A stretch of 64,000 nt of DNA from Stromatinia cepivora (GCA_014898415.1 RCTD01000001.1:1178001-1242000); one strand, 5' to 3'; numbered from the stretch's first letter, positions 43,884 through 57,089 are shown. A program made the numbers and translations. The notes: generated by a model from the sequence alone, not told the origin.

Positions 43884-46800
43884 ATGACCGAACAGAGTTC
43901 TGAGCTTGCACAGCTTTGGGAACAAACTGTAGACGAATACCTGAGCAAATCGAAGCGGGGTTTAGTCGCACAAAGATGGAAGCTACCGATCATTATACAA
44001 ACTGATCTCAACAACCTCATCGAGTAATATAAATCCGACTTCACACGATTTAAAAGCTCGCATAAGAAGTTCTGGGATATATTAATGACAACAATGGGAC
44101 AGTTACAGAATCTCGGTAATATCGCGCAAATAGTCATCCAACTTTCTCCATTTGTACCGGTAGTTGTTGTCCTTGAAACAGGACTTTTTCTTATCAGTTT
44201 CGGCGCTGCTATGGCCAGTATTTATAACGCTCTCGAAACCTTGTTCGGGAGGATCAGGGATATAACCGATCGATTTGATGAGTACCTCAAGGGGACTATC
44301 GATCAGAAGCTTCACAAAATTGTGATCCAGCTCCTCAGCTCGTTTCTCGATATCTTCGGCGAAGATGAAGCCGCTCTCCGACGTGGACGAGGGAATGAAA
44401 TGATGCGTCGCGTTGTAGGCAAAGAGAATAAAATTCAGAGTGCACTCGACCGGCTCGACGAAAAGGTACAAACGGAGATTGCTCTCATCACTGCAAAGAC
44501 ACATACAACAACCCAACGTATAGAAGAGAAAGCCGATAATGAGAGAGACCGTGGCTTACTTCGACAAGCGCTCTGTGCAGAAGCTGCTGCAGATAACGAA
44601 GCATTCGGTAAAAACATCGAGGCTTCCCGGCTTTCGCGATCTGGCGATTGGGTATTGAAAGAACAGCTTTACGACAAATGGGTCCAGATGGAATTACCTG
44701 TAGTGTGGATTCTGGGAAAGCCGGGAGCCGGGAACCGGGAAAACCTACCTTGCATCACGGATACTCTCGTACATATGGCAGAACTCTGGATTTGCAAGCT
44801 TTTTCTATATACGGGAAGGTATGAACACTCAGTATACGCCCGAAGTAATCTTGAAAGTGATCGCGTATCAGATCACCGGATCCCATGACACATATCGCGA
44901 ACAGACTGTCGGGGTCTGTAAGGATGGGGCTAGTCTCCTACTTCCAGAATCGATATAGGAGAATCTGTTCGTCAAGCCGTTCAGCGATGAAGCAAGCAAG
45001 TCTGTCTTTATTATCATAAATGGAATTGATGAAGCCATTCCGCATAATCAGGAGTTGGTAGTAGAGCTGGCCAAAAAGCTATCAGATCTGAGATCCACTA
45101 CCCGCAAATACCCAATTATATAATTGCTGTTGCTAGGCCGCCTTGACCCTAAATACAATGTTTCCAATGTGTGACAGGGAGAAAAGCGACGACCTAAGAT
45201 ATTGCACATATAATCTTCTTTGTCAAAATTAGACATAGAAAGATTCATTAAGAAAGGAGTCATGGATGATGTTCGGTTGCTTCAGAAGATGCGCCCAGGT
45301 TCTTCCAAACGTCTAAGAACAGACATTGTCAAGACTCTTGTTGACAGCTCCGACAGCATGTTCATGCTTGCTAAGCTTATGCTTGTAGAAGTGAAGGGCA
45401 TGAACAAATCAGAGTTGATTCGAGAATCCCTCGCGAAGCCTCCGCAGGGCCTCGATGATATGTTCAGACGTGTAGTTGCTAGGCTCGATGTGATGGGTGG
45501 GTTTGATAAACAAGACCTGAATGAGCTGATCATGTGGGTCGCTTGTGCTAAGCGTGATCTTCTCTTTGGTGAGCTTGATCTTGTTCTGAAGTTGAGAGAT
45601 CTCCGTCAAAATGGCATTGTCGGGCTTGAGGATGAATTAAAGACAAGATTCGGATCTTTCTTCAGCGTCATGTCTGCCGAGGCTGAGATGGAAATCGAAG
45701 ACGAGGAAGATGAGGATGTTGCCTCCGCGACAGGGAGTGAAACGACATTGGCCAATCCCGTTTCTGGGGAGAGCAGCGGATCAGAGGACGAGTTCGACGC
45801 AGACTCGGAGCACGGGACCGACTTGGACGGCAATGAAAGCGATCGCGATGAAGATGAAAATGAAAATGATGACGATATACCGCCGAATTATTTCATGGCA
45901 ACGGTAAAGTTTGGTCACGCAAGCGTCGACCAACACTTCCGCACAGCTCCTTTGCATAGAGGATAGGGATGGACCTTAACTTTGCACAAGCACATATTGC
46001 GTTAACATACTTATGATTCTTGACCGACAATATCCCCAAAAAGAAGCAAAGACCTTGGCGTGAACCGAATCTCTTCGAATATTCGGTAAACCATGTCCTG
46101 CACCACTTTGGAGAGGTGGATTTCGAAGAGCTGAAAGCTTCTCATCCCGACATCTTCAACAGTCTGTCAGAAGAAGTCTTATTCCTCTTCAGAGACCGCG
46201 ACTCGATTCGCCGATGGTTCCACGCGCTGTCTGACGAGTACAAGTTTATGTGTCAGCTGTTTAGCCAGAGTACCTGTTCATGTCTGCGAAGTTGTATCCC
46301 TGAATCTGACATTCGTGGCAAAGAGACTACGACATCACTGGGGGAAGAACCCCTAAAGGATAGACCATTCTTGGAGTTGCTACTGGAACCGTTCGCTCAC
46401 TACGTAGTTGAAGCATGGCTTGCGCTAGGTTCCTGCAAAGAGATGTTGGCTATACTTTTCCTTCAAGGGTTCCTATCTTCGGTGAGTCCTTCTTACGATA
46501 TGCGGACAAAATGGTTCGCATCTGGCTAACAGAAAATGCAGCGAGACGATCAGACCCGTGAGCAATGGACTCTGCCTCCTAATCGTTCCTTTGAGCATAT
46601 AGCAAAAAGTATATCACCGGAAGAGATCCGGGAAATGGCATCGCTTGGCGGGTTGGAGAGAGATAGCATTTCATTTTTCTCTCGGCTCTACGTTCGCTAA
46701 GATTAGGACAAGCCAGCACCTGCTTTCGGCCGTGGGCGAATTCGAACACGCCATTGAACTGACCGAGGATCCAGAATGGATTTGGCTTGCGTATTTGAAC

Positions 46801-48147
46801 AAAGCAGATGTACTTTCCGCATTAAGAGAATACAAAGATGTAATTACAGCCGCCTCCAGTGCTCTGGAAGTTCTTCTTGAGCATCGCTCCTACGCAAAAC
46901 GACAGCTACTCAGGCTCATTTCAGGCGTAAACCTGTATCTAGGCAACCGAGATGACGCTCTCAAAGTGGCCATGAAGGCATGGGAATCCGCTCCGAACGA
47001 TCCAGTTGTAGCTTTCAACCTCATATTCACTGCTCACAGGACAGGAAACTACTCAGAGACGGTGAGGATTATAAGATCCGCACTCGATTCCGCGAATGGA
47101 GTTCAGTTTTTCGGCGATATCATAATACGTGTGACTCCGCAAAGATACACGACTGAGTATATGTCCATCGCCTGCGAAGAGGTGGGAGATCTAGATCTAG
47201 CCAGGGATGCCTTTCAGGCCGTCAAGTCCGAAGCTGCTGTTCATGACGCCAAGGAAAGAATGGCTGCAGCGGATGCGGCTCTTGCCCAACTCTACTTTGG
47301 ATTTTATCGAGACGATGATAAGGCAATTGCTCTGTGGGAAGAAATTGTCCGAGACTATCCAAACACAACGCCGGCTTTCGATACTTCCTTTGCGTTGATG
47401 CCCTTGTACTTTTCCAAAGCACAAAATGCAAATCCGACCGAAGCACGTACGTGGGCATCGAAGATGGAACAACTCGTCGACCTGATAGAGCCAATGTGTC
47501 CGCACTCGAACATGTTCCCCACTCAGTATGAGGCAGCGGCCCTACTGGGACGATGGTATGCAGACCAAGGTGAACTGGAGCAGGCACGCGCCAAAATCCA
47601 TCTTTTTGTCAAGAAAAGCATATGTGACCTCACGGATCGGGACGACAGCAACGATTACGAGGCGTACAACAATCTCGCCCGTGCAATTCTTTGTTTTGGA
47701 GATCGACAGAATGCTGCGATAGCGTGGGCGTTTACCAAACCGCTCCGGACAGCTCAAGAGCTAATGGAGGAGGGGTTGCAATCCAATGTTGATTGGGACA
47801 TGACTTCAGCTCCAGCCGTCCAGGTGGGTTCTGCCACAAGTGTGACACCCATCCTCTGCGGCCGCTGTGACGGTGGGTGCGATCGAAGGGAAGGCACTTT
47901 CAAATCCTTCAGAATATGCGAGATCTGTGTCAATGTAGCCTTTTGCGATGAGTGTCACCAAAAACTCATGGACGGGACTGCAACTTTCAGAATATGCAAC
48001 CCCAAGCATCCGCTTTTTGAGGTTTATCCGCCGAGAGGCCTGGTCACAAAGGGCGCGGAGGGGTACAAGGTCCATCTTGATAAAGAGAAGGTAGTCGGTG
48101 CTGACGAATGGTTGGGTATGATCAGTCGGGAGTGGGTAGGGTCGTGA
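43884..48147 (+). pseudogene. NLR-like STAND gene remnant: Goodbye - NACHT - TPR - Cys-rich
   Basis: ATG 43884 opens a Goodbye-type N-terminal domain (ELAQLWEQTVDEYLSKSKRG; ITDRFDEYLKGTIDQKLHKI), then a coiled coil and WVLKEQLYDKWV before the Walker A (WILGKPGAG). A frame change at 44,731-44,740 cuts Walker A; the next frame continues GKTYLASRIL, Walker B-like SVFIIINGIDEA (Asn where Asp is expected) and the winged-helix-like SMFMLAKLMLVEVKGM...KPPQGLDDMFRRVVARL. From 46,020 and especially 46,645-48,147 there is a 500-residue TPR-type region and a terminal CGRCDGGCD...ICEICVNVAFCDECH zinc-binding-like motif. In-frame stops: 44025, 44956, 45121, 45172, 45211, 45964, 46014; frame breaks also near 45,966 and 46,640. 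One good intron, 46482-46541. Goodbye-NACHT proteins are linked to fungal allorecognition and immune-like death. This copy is probably dead; the C-terminal TPR part alone could still be expressed. Confidence 0.82.
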
Positions 48148-48180
48148 TAGCAAGAGGTATTATCAACGTGTAAAATAGAT

Positions 48181-48834
48181 ATCCATCCTAGCAACCGTAT
48201 GTGCAATCACAACTCTGCATCCCAAATTTCGCAATCGGCACTAAGACCCTATAGAGCGGCCATGTATAGTTGTCTGGGACTTTCTTCCATAATTTTTATT
48301 GTGCATGGGGTTCTTTTGTATGGGGTAGAGACACAGAGGTACAGGATGAGTTTGGATTGGATGGGGGTGATGGCGGGGTTGAATTTGTTGGGGGCCTTTA
48401 CTTATGCTGTTCGGGTGAGTGGTTTTGTTTCTTTCTTTTTCTTTTTCTTTTTCTTTTTCTTTTTCTTTTTCTTTTTCTTTTTCTTTTTCTTTTTCTTTTT
48501 CTTTTTCTTTTTCTTTTTCTTTTTTACTTTTTTACTTTTTTACTTTTTTACTTTTTTAGGGTTTGGGGGCAGGGAGGAGGGGAGGAGGGGAATGGAGAAG
48601 GGGAGAAGGAGAGAGACATACCACAACCCTATGACCAAGAATCAAAATAACCAACAACCTAACCAAACTAAACACCCACAGATCCCCGAAAAATGGTTTC
48701 CGAGACAACACGACATCATCGGTTCCAGCCATCAAATTCTTCATTTCATGGTTATTTTTGCAGGGCTGGCTCATATGGCTGGGCTATTGAAAGCCTTTGA
48801 TCATATACATTCTGAGAAGTTTCGTTGTACCTGA
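48181..48834 (+). pseudogene. 3' fragment of an IZH/adiponectin-receptor (haemolysin III) gene
   Basis: The readable part begins LATVCAITTLHPKFRNRH and, one frame away, RPYRAAMYSCLGLSSIIFIV; after an intron (48415-48681) it ends IPEKWFPRQHDIIGSSHQIL and FAGLAHMAGLLKAFDHIHSE (stop 48832-48834). These are the last TM helices of the PAQR family, including the SSHQIxH zinc-site motif. The N-terminal half, with the first zinc ligands, is missing: upstream sequence is the end of the NLR remnant. A frame change near 48,240 adds to the evidence for decay. Family members are multi-TM zinc hydrolase-like proteins in internal or plasma membranes affecting zinc and lipid metabolism. Confidence 0.8.
48434..48560. 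repeat. CTTTTT microsatellite in the IZH intron
   Basis: About 15 copies of CTTTTT followed by ACTTTTTT units inside the intron, giving poly-Phe frames that are not coding. It lengthens the polypyrimidine stretch of the intron. Confidence 0.95.
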
Positions 48835-49631
48835 GGCTTTTGAAGGTTTGGAGGGGTTTCTAGATGGGATGGGTTGGTGATAGAGATAGAGATTTAGATG
48901 TTTAGATGTACTTGTTGAGATTGTTGGTAGTGTTTAGTTGTGTATACTTTGTATATCTGGTTACTTTTGGGGTTTTGAGTTTAGAGTTTAACGAGGTTTA
49001 TTTGGTGTGTTTCGTTTATTACTATATACGGTAGAACCCTAAAGGATTTCACACTTCTCAAGAGTCAAGCCTGTTCTCATTATAATCAAAAATGTTATAA
49101 TATATATTTATAGATAGCTTTGAACTATTGTATGGAATCAAATATATATAGAAAGATTTATAATATAAAATGATTACGGTAATTCAATCATCCCAAGTGA
49201 AATAATAAGTGGTTAAGGAGAGTTATCTGGGCTCTGGTACATTGTCAAATTTTCACAGATCTTCAAAATTTCCATTTCAAACCCCTTTTTTACTGTTGTT
49301 AATCTTGGTTTCAATTCTTGAATGAAATTTTTTGATATCTTTATACAATGTAGTTTGTCAGACTAATATATGATATCGGTAATTTCCTTATCGGTAATCA
49401 TAATGCAAAATTCATCAACTTGTTCATCCCCTAATACTATATAATACTATGATATCCGTTTAATCATATAATCTATCCATAGAAATATCCTGGTACAGTA
49501 TTCGGCCGATGCCATATATGAGATAAGAATTTTTATATTAAAAGCTCATCACCTTGATTGAATATCAGTATAGTAGGGGAGGTAATTATCATTAAGAAAT
49601 GTATATATTTTATAAAACATTTTATTGTTGA
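48835..49631. other. Boundary into the AT-rich transposon nest
   Basis: No gene. GC content drops sharply after about 49,080 and stays very low to the window end. Confidence 0.45.
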
Positions 49632-49913
49632 TGTGACGCATAAGAGCCGTAGTAGAGCTGAATAAACAGGGTCAATTATGTTCTTTAGAATCTACAATTG
49701 AAGAATTATGGCTTGTAAGGAGCGATTAAATATATATACATAAATATTCATTTATAGGTTGTAGGGTTGTACATAAGCGTTATTAGGGTTATTATTTTAT
49801 TATACTAAATTATATGATTTATAATACATACATATAGATAATCAATTTATAAATTGATATAAAAGATAAAAGGTATCATATAATTAACCTCCTATAATTC
49901 ACGATTCGTAACA
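49632..49913 (-). repeat. Gypsy LTR (3' LTR with respect to transcription)
   Basis: 282 bp, TGTGACGCATAAGAGCCG...GATTCGTAACA on plus strand. It differs from the partner LTR mainly by G/A and C/T changes. Confidence 0.92.
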
Positions 49914-52900
49914 CTACCCCTTTCTTCGGAAAAACTTATCTTCAAGTATTTCATTCCTTTATTCCATTACTATTTCATCAGAAATCAGGTTTTGTAAAGA
50001 TTTATAAGCTTTAAATCAATTAAATTAATCATTTTGGTTGATTTGATTAATTTAATGGAAATTGATCAAATTAATTAAATTAATCGATCAAATTGATCAA
50101 AATAATAAATGAATTGATTAAATCGATCAAATCGTTTATTGATTGGTTAAATTAATATTGATTTATATTTTCTTTAATTTGGGGAATCTTTAAAAGGAAA
50201 AAGTTTTAATAGAAAAGGGAAGGAAATTGAATTATAATATAATAATGATAAATGGTTAATATAATCAATTCCGAAATCGATCAAATTAATCGATCAAATT
50301 AATCAAATCAATTAAATTAAATGAAATCGATAGGGGTAATATTATATTTCATTTTTATTATATTCAAGTTTTCTTTTATATGATTTTTGAAATAATTATA
50401 AATATAAGTTTTTTGAAATATATTACCTTCGTATTGTCTTGGTAATAATAGTTTATCTATTGTATGGAATTTGGACCATATATATATATAATCAAATTCC
50501 CTCGAATTTATATGGGTTTTTTATTTTTTCACAATTGTATATATATATTATTATAAAATTATAACATCTAATTTATTATATTAAAGAATACTTTTCTTTC
50601 CCTTAATTTTATAAATAAATTGTTATTTATATAATTATAATTATCCTTTTTGTTTTTATAAAACTTTATTCAATTAATTAATCGATTAAGAGAATCAGAC
50701 AATGTTAGATTGATTAGATAAAAATTGTATAGAAGATATAATAATATTTTAAAATTGGAAATAGAATATCAAATAAGATTAATATTGTTATTAAGCTATA
50801 AGATTCTGTATAATAGGGTTTTTCGTGTTTTCTTTATTGTTAAAATCTTTTCCACTTTTTATTCCGAATTATCAATTATATTAATAAATGGAGGTGGTTC
50901 GAATATCTAATCAAGAAGAAGATCGTTATATACCTTACATAATCGATTTAAAAAAAAAATAGGATGAATTTTCATTATAATCGAGAGTTCGAATTTGAAA
51001 AAACTTTTAGATCGATTAATAATTTTGAATCTTCCTTGAATTAGGAAGTCCAGTTTTTTGAATGATCTTTGGATAAGATAATTCTTTATATTAAGTCATA
51101 TATAATCTCCAATATCGAAATCGATTTTATGTTGATAAACATTTATGGATTTCGATATCTTGATTTGGGTATATAATAGATCTTCTTTTATTCGTATAAA
51201 AATTAATTTATTATATTCTGTATATATACAGGTATTATATATATTCATATCGTCTGTTGGCTTATTAACGTTTTTCTTCTATTCTTATATATATTTCAAT
51301 GTATACCTATATAGGGTTTTGTAGGGTGTGAGCCCTCCTAAAGAGTCGTATAGAAAAGTAAGTTGTGTGTAATTCATTATAGATAGGAATTCTGATTAAT
51401 CGTCTTGATAATAGTTAACAAATAACCTTAACCGTTACTAAAAGTATTAATTATAAATCTCAATTTGATTATCGATTTAAAAATAATAAATAATAAATAA
51501 TTTAAAATCAATTCTTAGGATTTGATTGAATTCCTTTTAGAATTATAATATAAATTGGGGATCATAATCCGATATTATAATATTAAAGGGATTATAATAT
51601 TGATATATATAATAAAGATATAATTATATTTAAGTTTGAATATCGATTGATTTATAACAAGGTATAGAGATAGTTTGCTTCATTAATTGATTAATAATGA
51701 TTAAAATATTATTATATCCATATTTATCCTTATTAAAACTGTAATAATCTATAATAATATATTGTTATATTCGATTAAGAATCGGAAATGGATACAATAA
51801 ATCAAAGATATAATCATATAAAACAGAATTATATTTATAGATATAACAATTGTATATATATTTGATTATAATATTATGTATTCTGGGTTAATAGTATTAT
51901 TAAAATAATAAAAAATAGGTTTTGCTTATACCAAAATGAGTAATAGAAACGGAATTATAAGTTTCATGAATCAGATAAATTCGAAGGTTATCGATGTCAG
52001 GCATCATCAGGCGGTCATTGTAGAGTAAGAGGTCATTTTGGAATGATATATACTTGTGATTTTGGGTAACTTGTATTCTGAGTACTAGCAAACTATTTGT
52101 AGTTTTGTTTGCTTTGATGATATAATTAACTAAATCGAATCGAGGAGCGATTTTATTTAAATCAATATTAGTAATCGCTATTTTATCTGGATGGTATTTT
52201 TATAAGGCTTTTTTTATGATTTCAATATCAATTTGATTATCTTTAATAAACTATTAAAGACAATTCTTCTTTTTAATATGATTCTGAAGATCCAATTCGT
52301 CGGTCCGATAGGTTAAAGCATTGGTGAAAGGGTTATCTTTTCTAGAGTGATATATAATGATGAAATTATAATCGACTAGAACTTTTGCCCAACAAGTTTG
52401 TCGGATATTGAGAGTCTTAATAGTTATAAAATATTTAAGGGCTTTATAATCGGTATAAACCTTGATTTTATATGATGAGCCGGTGAGTTTCGCTCTCTAA
52501 TGATTGAAAGATCGAATGATTGATAGCATTTCCTTATTATAAATTTCATAATTCAATTTAACGGTAATTATAATCTTGGAGAAATAAATTACGGGAAATT
52601 AATCTTCGTTATACTATTATAATAATATATTAGCAACTATTCCATCGGATATGTCTATTTCGAGCATATAAGGGAATCAATGATTATAATATTGCAAAAA
52701 TGGAGCGGAGATAAGCTTTTTCTTCAAGATATTGAATACATTTTGATATATTTCGTTAAATATAAATTTAATATTTGCTTTAATAAATTCATTAAAAGAT
52801 TTTGTTATTATATTATAATCCTTAATAAATTATCAATAAAAGTTACAAAAACTAAGGAATGATTGGATCCCTTTTATTATTATCGGAAAAAATCCAATTC

Positions 52901-55900
52901 TCAACTATTTTAATCTTTTCAGGGTCTACTTCTATTTCTTTAATAAAGATGATAAAGTCTAAGTATTTAATATGTGTAATATTGAATTTGCATTTTTTAA
53001 AATCCGCTTATAAATTAATAACTTTTAATTATTCGAGAATTAGTTTAATATAAATTTGATACTTTTTTTTGTTTTCAAAATAAATTAGAATATTATCGAG
53101 ATATATTGTATAAAAGATGTTTAAATAATCGAATAAAATATCATTTATATAATATTGATAGATTGCAGGATTATTCGTTAATCCAAATAATATGACCTTA
53201 TATTTATATAATCCATATCAGGTTCGGAAGGTAGTATATTTTTTTGAAATAGAATCTATTTTTATATAATGAAAAGCTTGATGAATATCGAGTTTGGTAA
53301 AGACCTTAGCATTGGAAAGCCGAGAAAGTGTTTTGTTAATCAAAGGGAAAAGATATCAATCCTTATATATCAAGGAATTTAATAATCTGAAATTTATATA
53401 GAACTTCAAATTATTATTAGATTTCTTAACGAATAGAATAGGTGCAATATAAAGGGCTTAATTAGATTTAATGAAACCTTTATTGAAATTATCCATAATA
53501 TATTCTTTAATGATTTCCAATTGTTTCAAGAATATTTTATAAAGTGGATTGTAATATAAAACTTATTCTCCTTTACCTTCCAATATGATTTTATAATTAT
53601 AAAATTGGTTGAAAGACAAGATATTTGATTCATATTTAGAAAAAGCTCGATGATATTATTGATATTTAAATGGTATTTCAGGTTCTGAATCGATTTCAAT
53701 TAATACTCGATCGAGTTTCTTTCAAACTTTCGTATTCTTGAATTCGGTCAGAACAACCAATACTTTCTTTTCTATATATCATTTGTTCTATTAGAAATCT
53801 ATTATATTATTGAGTTTTTTCAAAGTAATAATAAAGAATTTAATTTGTTTATCTCTTTTATATTCTAATTAGAACTTATCGGATTTGAGTATATATAAAT
53901 CGAGGATTTCGGGCGATATATAGGGGAGGTATTCATAGATCTGTAATAATGGTATAATTAATTGAAAAAAAGGTAGATTGAATTTGAAAGGAATCAGAAC
54001 TTCTTCCTTTTCAACAAAAATCTATATTATATTTATATTTGAAGATTCTTATTATACATTATCAATTGCAATTGATCTATTCAATTGTAAATCTTTTCGA
54101 TTCCAATATTTTTCGAATTGATCATTTCATCGATCAGTATTTTGTTAAATTAATCGATCGATTTTCTGTTTATAAAGGAATAATTAAATAACAAAGAGAT
54201 TATTCGAATAAAAAATAATATAGAATTTCTTTTTAGATTATTCGAAATGTTTATTAAAGTAATCGAGTTTCGCTCGAATTTCTAATAATCAAAGTTTATT
54301 TAAAATAATATTATAATTCCCTAATTCAATAATAAGGAAAGGGACAAAAGATTATTCACAATTATCGACCATTAAATTAAGGAATATAAAATAAATAATA
54401 ATATAGTCTTATATATTATTATATTCTTTAATTTCAATTGAAATTTTAAGTAATATAATTCTAGATTTAAATATAGAAAATAAACAAATAAAGAATATAA
54501 TATTAATAAAAACAAATTTATTTATTTTAAAATCAATAAATACTTTTAATTAATAAATATAATCATTTTTTGAAAGATTATAAGGAAAAATGAATACTTC
54601 TTTTTTTATAAACTTAATTAGATTAAGAAATCTTATATCCTATATAATACTTAAAATGAAAATAGAATTTAAATGTTTGATTTTAAATACTTTTCTTCTT
54701 TTAAATAGATATTCTATATGACTTTAATTATAACTTCTGAACTGAAGTTTTCTTCGGTATCCTGATATTCTTCGAATTCTTCTACTTCTTTTTATATTGT
54801 TTCAATTTTATTAAAATTATCAATATAAAGTATCGATATATATATTGTTCTAAAAGAAAAAGAAAACAATAAATGTTTGAAATTCAAATAATTATTAAAT
54901 ACAACAAAACCAATATATCTAGAAAAAGTATTTCGAAATAAAAATGGTTTTGGGAATATGGAGATTCCAAAATTAGAGCTGTTAAAACTCTGAAAAGGTT
55001 GTAAAGAGTTTGTAATAATCATTGGTTTACAAATAATTATAGGGGTTTTTCGATCAATATAATATCAATTTTATTTTTATAATGAAACTTTATTTTGATT
55101 TATTCTAATAAATATATTTACAAATTCTTTTATAATTTTGCAATTCTTGATGAATATTGTTATTACTTATAAAAGAAAATCAGAAATTTTCTGTTTGAAA
55201 TCCCTAAATAGAATTTTATTATTGATAATCTTTATTTGGATAACAAATAATCTGAATTTCCTATATTATTCTAAAAAGTTATTATATTGAGTTATATTAA
55301 GTATGATTTATATCTTGTATTAAAAACAAATATTATCGATTTCGGCTGGGTTCCAATAGATCGTTGCAAATTATTCGATTAATTCGAATATTGTAAATCA
55401 AAGTATTTATATATAAAAAGTATAATAATATATTTGTACTTCTGATTCGGTTTAATCGATTATATATATACAATATTATATTTTATTCTTAAATAATATA
55501 ATATACAACTCGAATTGTTCTATAATCAATAATTACTACAAATTAGTTTTAGATTTAATATCATTATTAAATTTAATAATAAGATTTATAAGTTTTGATA
55601 TATATATATTTTACTGTGAATTATAATTGGTATGGGAATGCGATCTTGATTGGTTAGGTCGGTTTTTTGAGTAAAAGGACCCCTGATTATTAGATGAATC
55701 ATTATTTTCTGAAAGAGAAGAAGAATCCTTGAAGGATTCTGGGTAATCAAATTGTTTAATCGAAGTTTTCTTTTTCTGACTTCAGGATCTTCGGGTTTGT
55801 TTAAATAAAGATCTTTGAATTTTGATTAAAAGAATAAAGGGAATCCCAAATACTATTGTTGATCTAGATATCTATATAGATATTATTTAGAGTTCAAAAA

Positions 55901-56391
55901 AAGATTATATTATTGCAAAGCTTATTATCATTATAACTTTCAATTATCGATTCTCCTTTTTCAAATTTATAATTATTATATAGAAATCTTATAATTGTAA
56001 TAATGATTCGAAAAGAGTAATTGAATTATTGGGAATATCAGCTTTATATATTGGAATCTTCTTTTTACCAATCTTCTTTCTTCCAATAATAATGTTATTC
56101 AATCCTATATTCATATTTTCTTCGAAAGGTTGTTGAAATAATTGAGGAGAAGGAGAAAGTTCCTTAGAATATGTTTTCGAAGGTTCGGAATATACAGAAG
56201 GAGGAATTCGTTATATTATGAAAGTAATAGTACATTTCTAAAAAGGTTTATCTTCATCGACTAGATCGGAATAGATCTTCTTTTTCTAGATGTAACATTT
56301 GTAAAAGTTTATTTAAGAAGGTATTATTAAAGTGAAGTATTATTTGAAAGGTCATTAGATGATCGGATATTTGTAAATAAATTATAGATAA

Positions 56392-56673
56392 TATAATATA
56401 CAAGAATTATAGTAAAACTGAATAAATAAGATTAATTATGTTCTTTAGAATCTATAACTGAAGAATTATGGTTTGTAAGAAACAATTAAATATATATATA
56501 CAAATACTTATTTGTAGATTGCAAGGTTATGTATAAGTATTATTAGGGTTACCATTTTATCATACTAAATCATATGATTCGTAATGCATACGTACAGATG
56601 ATCAGCTCATAAATTGATATAGGAGATAAGAGGTATCACGTGGTTAGCCTCCTGTGGTTCACGATTCGTGACA
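56392..56673 (-). repeat. Gypsy LTR (5' LTR with respect to transcription)
   Basis: 282 bp; its left end reads TATAATATACAAG where the other copies read TGTGACGCATAAG, a pattern of G-to-A and C-to-T changes. Confidence 0.88.
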
Positions 56674-56807
56674 GTTGATAGATGATAATCTATTGGAAGT
56701 AAGAAAATAATAAATATTGTTATCGGGATTTATATATATAAATTGTATTTTTGATATTATATTATATAAATGGTATATAAATTGTTTGTAATATTTGAAA
56801 GTGTAAT

Positions 56808-57089
56808 TGTGACGCACAAGAGCCGTAGTAGAGCTGAATAAACAAGATCAATTATGTTCCTTAGAATTTATAATTGAAGAATTATGGCTTGTAAGGAGCG
56901 ATTAGATATATATATACAAATACCCATTCGTGGGCTATGGGACTGTACGTATATATTATTAGGATCATCATTTTACTATACTAAATCGTATGATTCGTAA
57001 TGTATGTATACGGATGATCAGCTTATAAATTGATATGGGAGATAAGGGGTATCACGTGATTAGCCTCCTGTGGTTCACGATTCGTGACA
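56808..57089 (-). mobile_element. Solo LTR of the same gypsy family
   Basis: TGTGACGCACAAGAGCCGTAG...GATTCGTGACA, 282 bp, colinear with both gypsy LTRs and the best preserved of the three. The 5-bp flanks (GTAAT left, TTCTG right) do not match, and it is separated from the 5' LTR by only 134 bp. Confidence 0.85.

Larger units (their letters stand above)
49632..56673 (-). mobile_element. Ty3/gypsy LTR retrotransposon (complete, RIP-degraded)
   Basis: A 7,042-bp element with 282-bp LTRs at 49632-49913 and 56392-56673 (TG...CA ends) and a perfect 5-bp target duplication GTTGA (49627-49631, 56674-56678). Coding sense is on the minus strand, giving the order (gag)-RT-RNase H-integrase from high to low coordinates. 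RT: ALYIAPILFVKKSNNNLKF (about 53,450-53,390) and TIYLDNILIYFEN (about 53,075-53,110; YLDD read as YLDN). RNase H: IKVYTDYKALKYFITI then NALTYRTDEL (about 52,290-52,480). Integrase H2C2-like: YLIHETYNSVSITHFGISKT (about 51,915-51,980). Multiple stops; no intact frame. The order RT-RNH-INT marks it as Metaviridae-type. gag near 54-56 kb is too decayed to place. Confidence 0.9.

Noticed and set aside
48270..48650. Poly-Phe frames at the CTTTTT repeat
   Set aside because: They lie inside the intron of the IZH fragment (GTGAGT...CACAG) and have no independent start.
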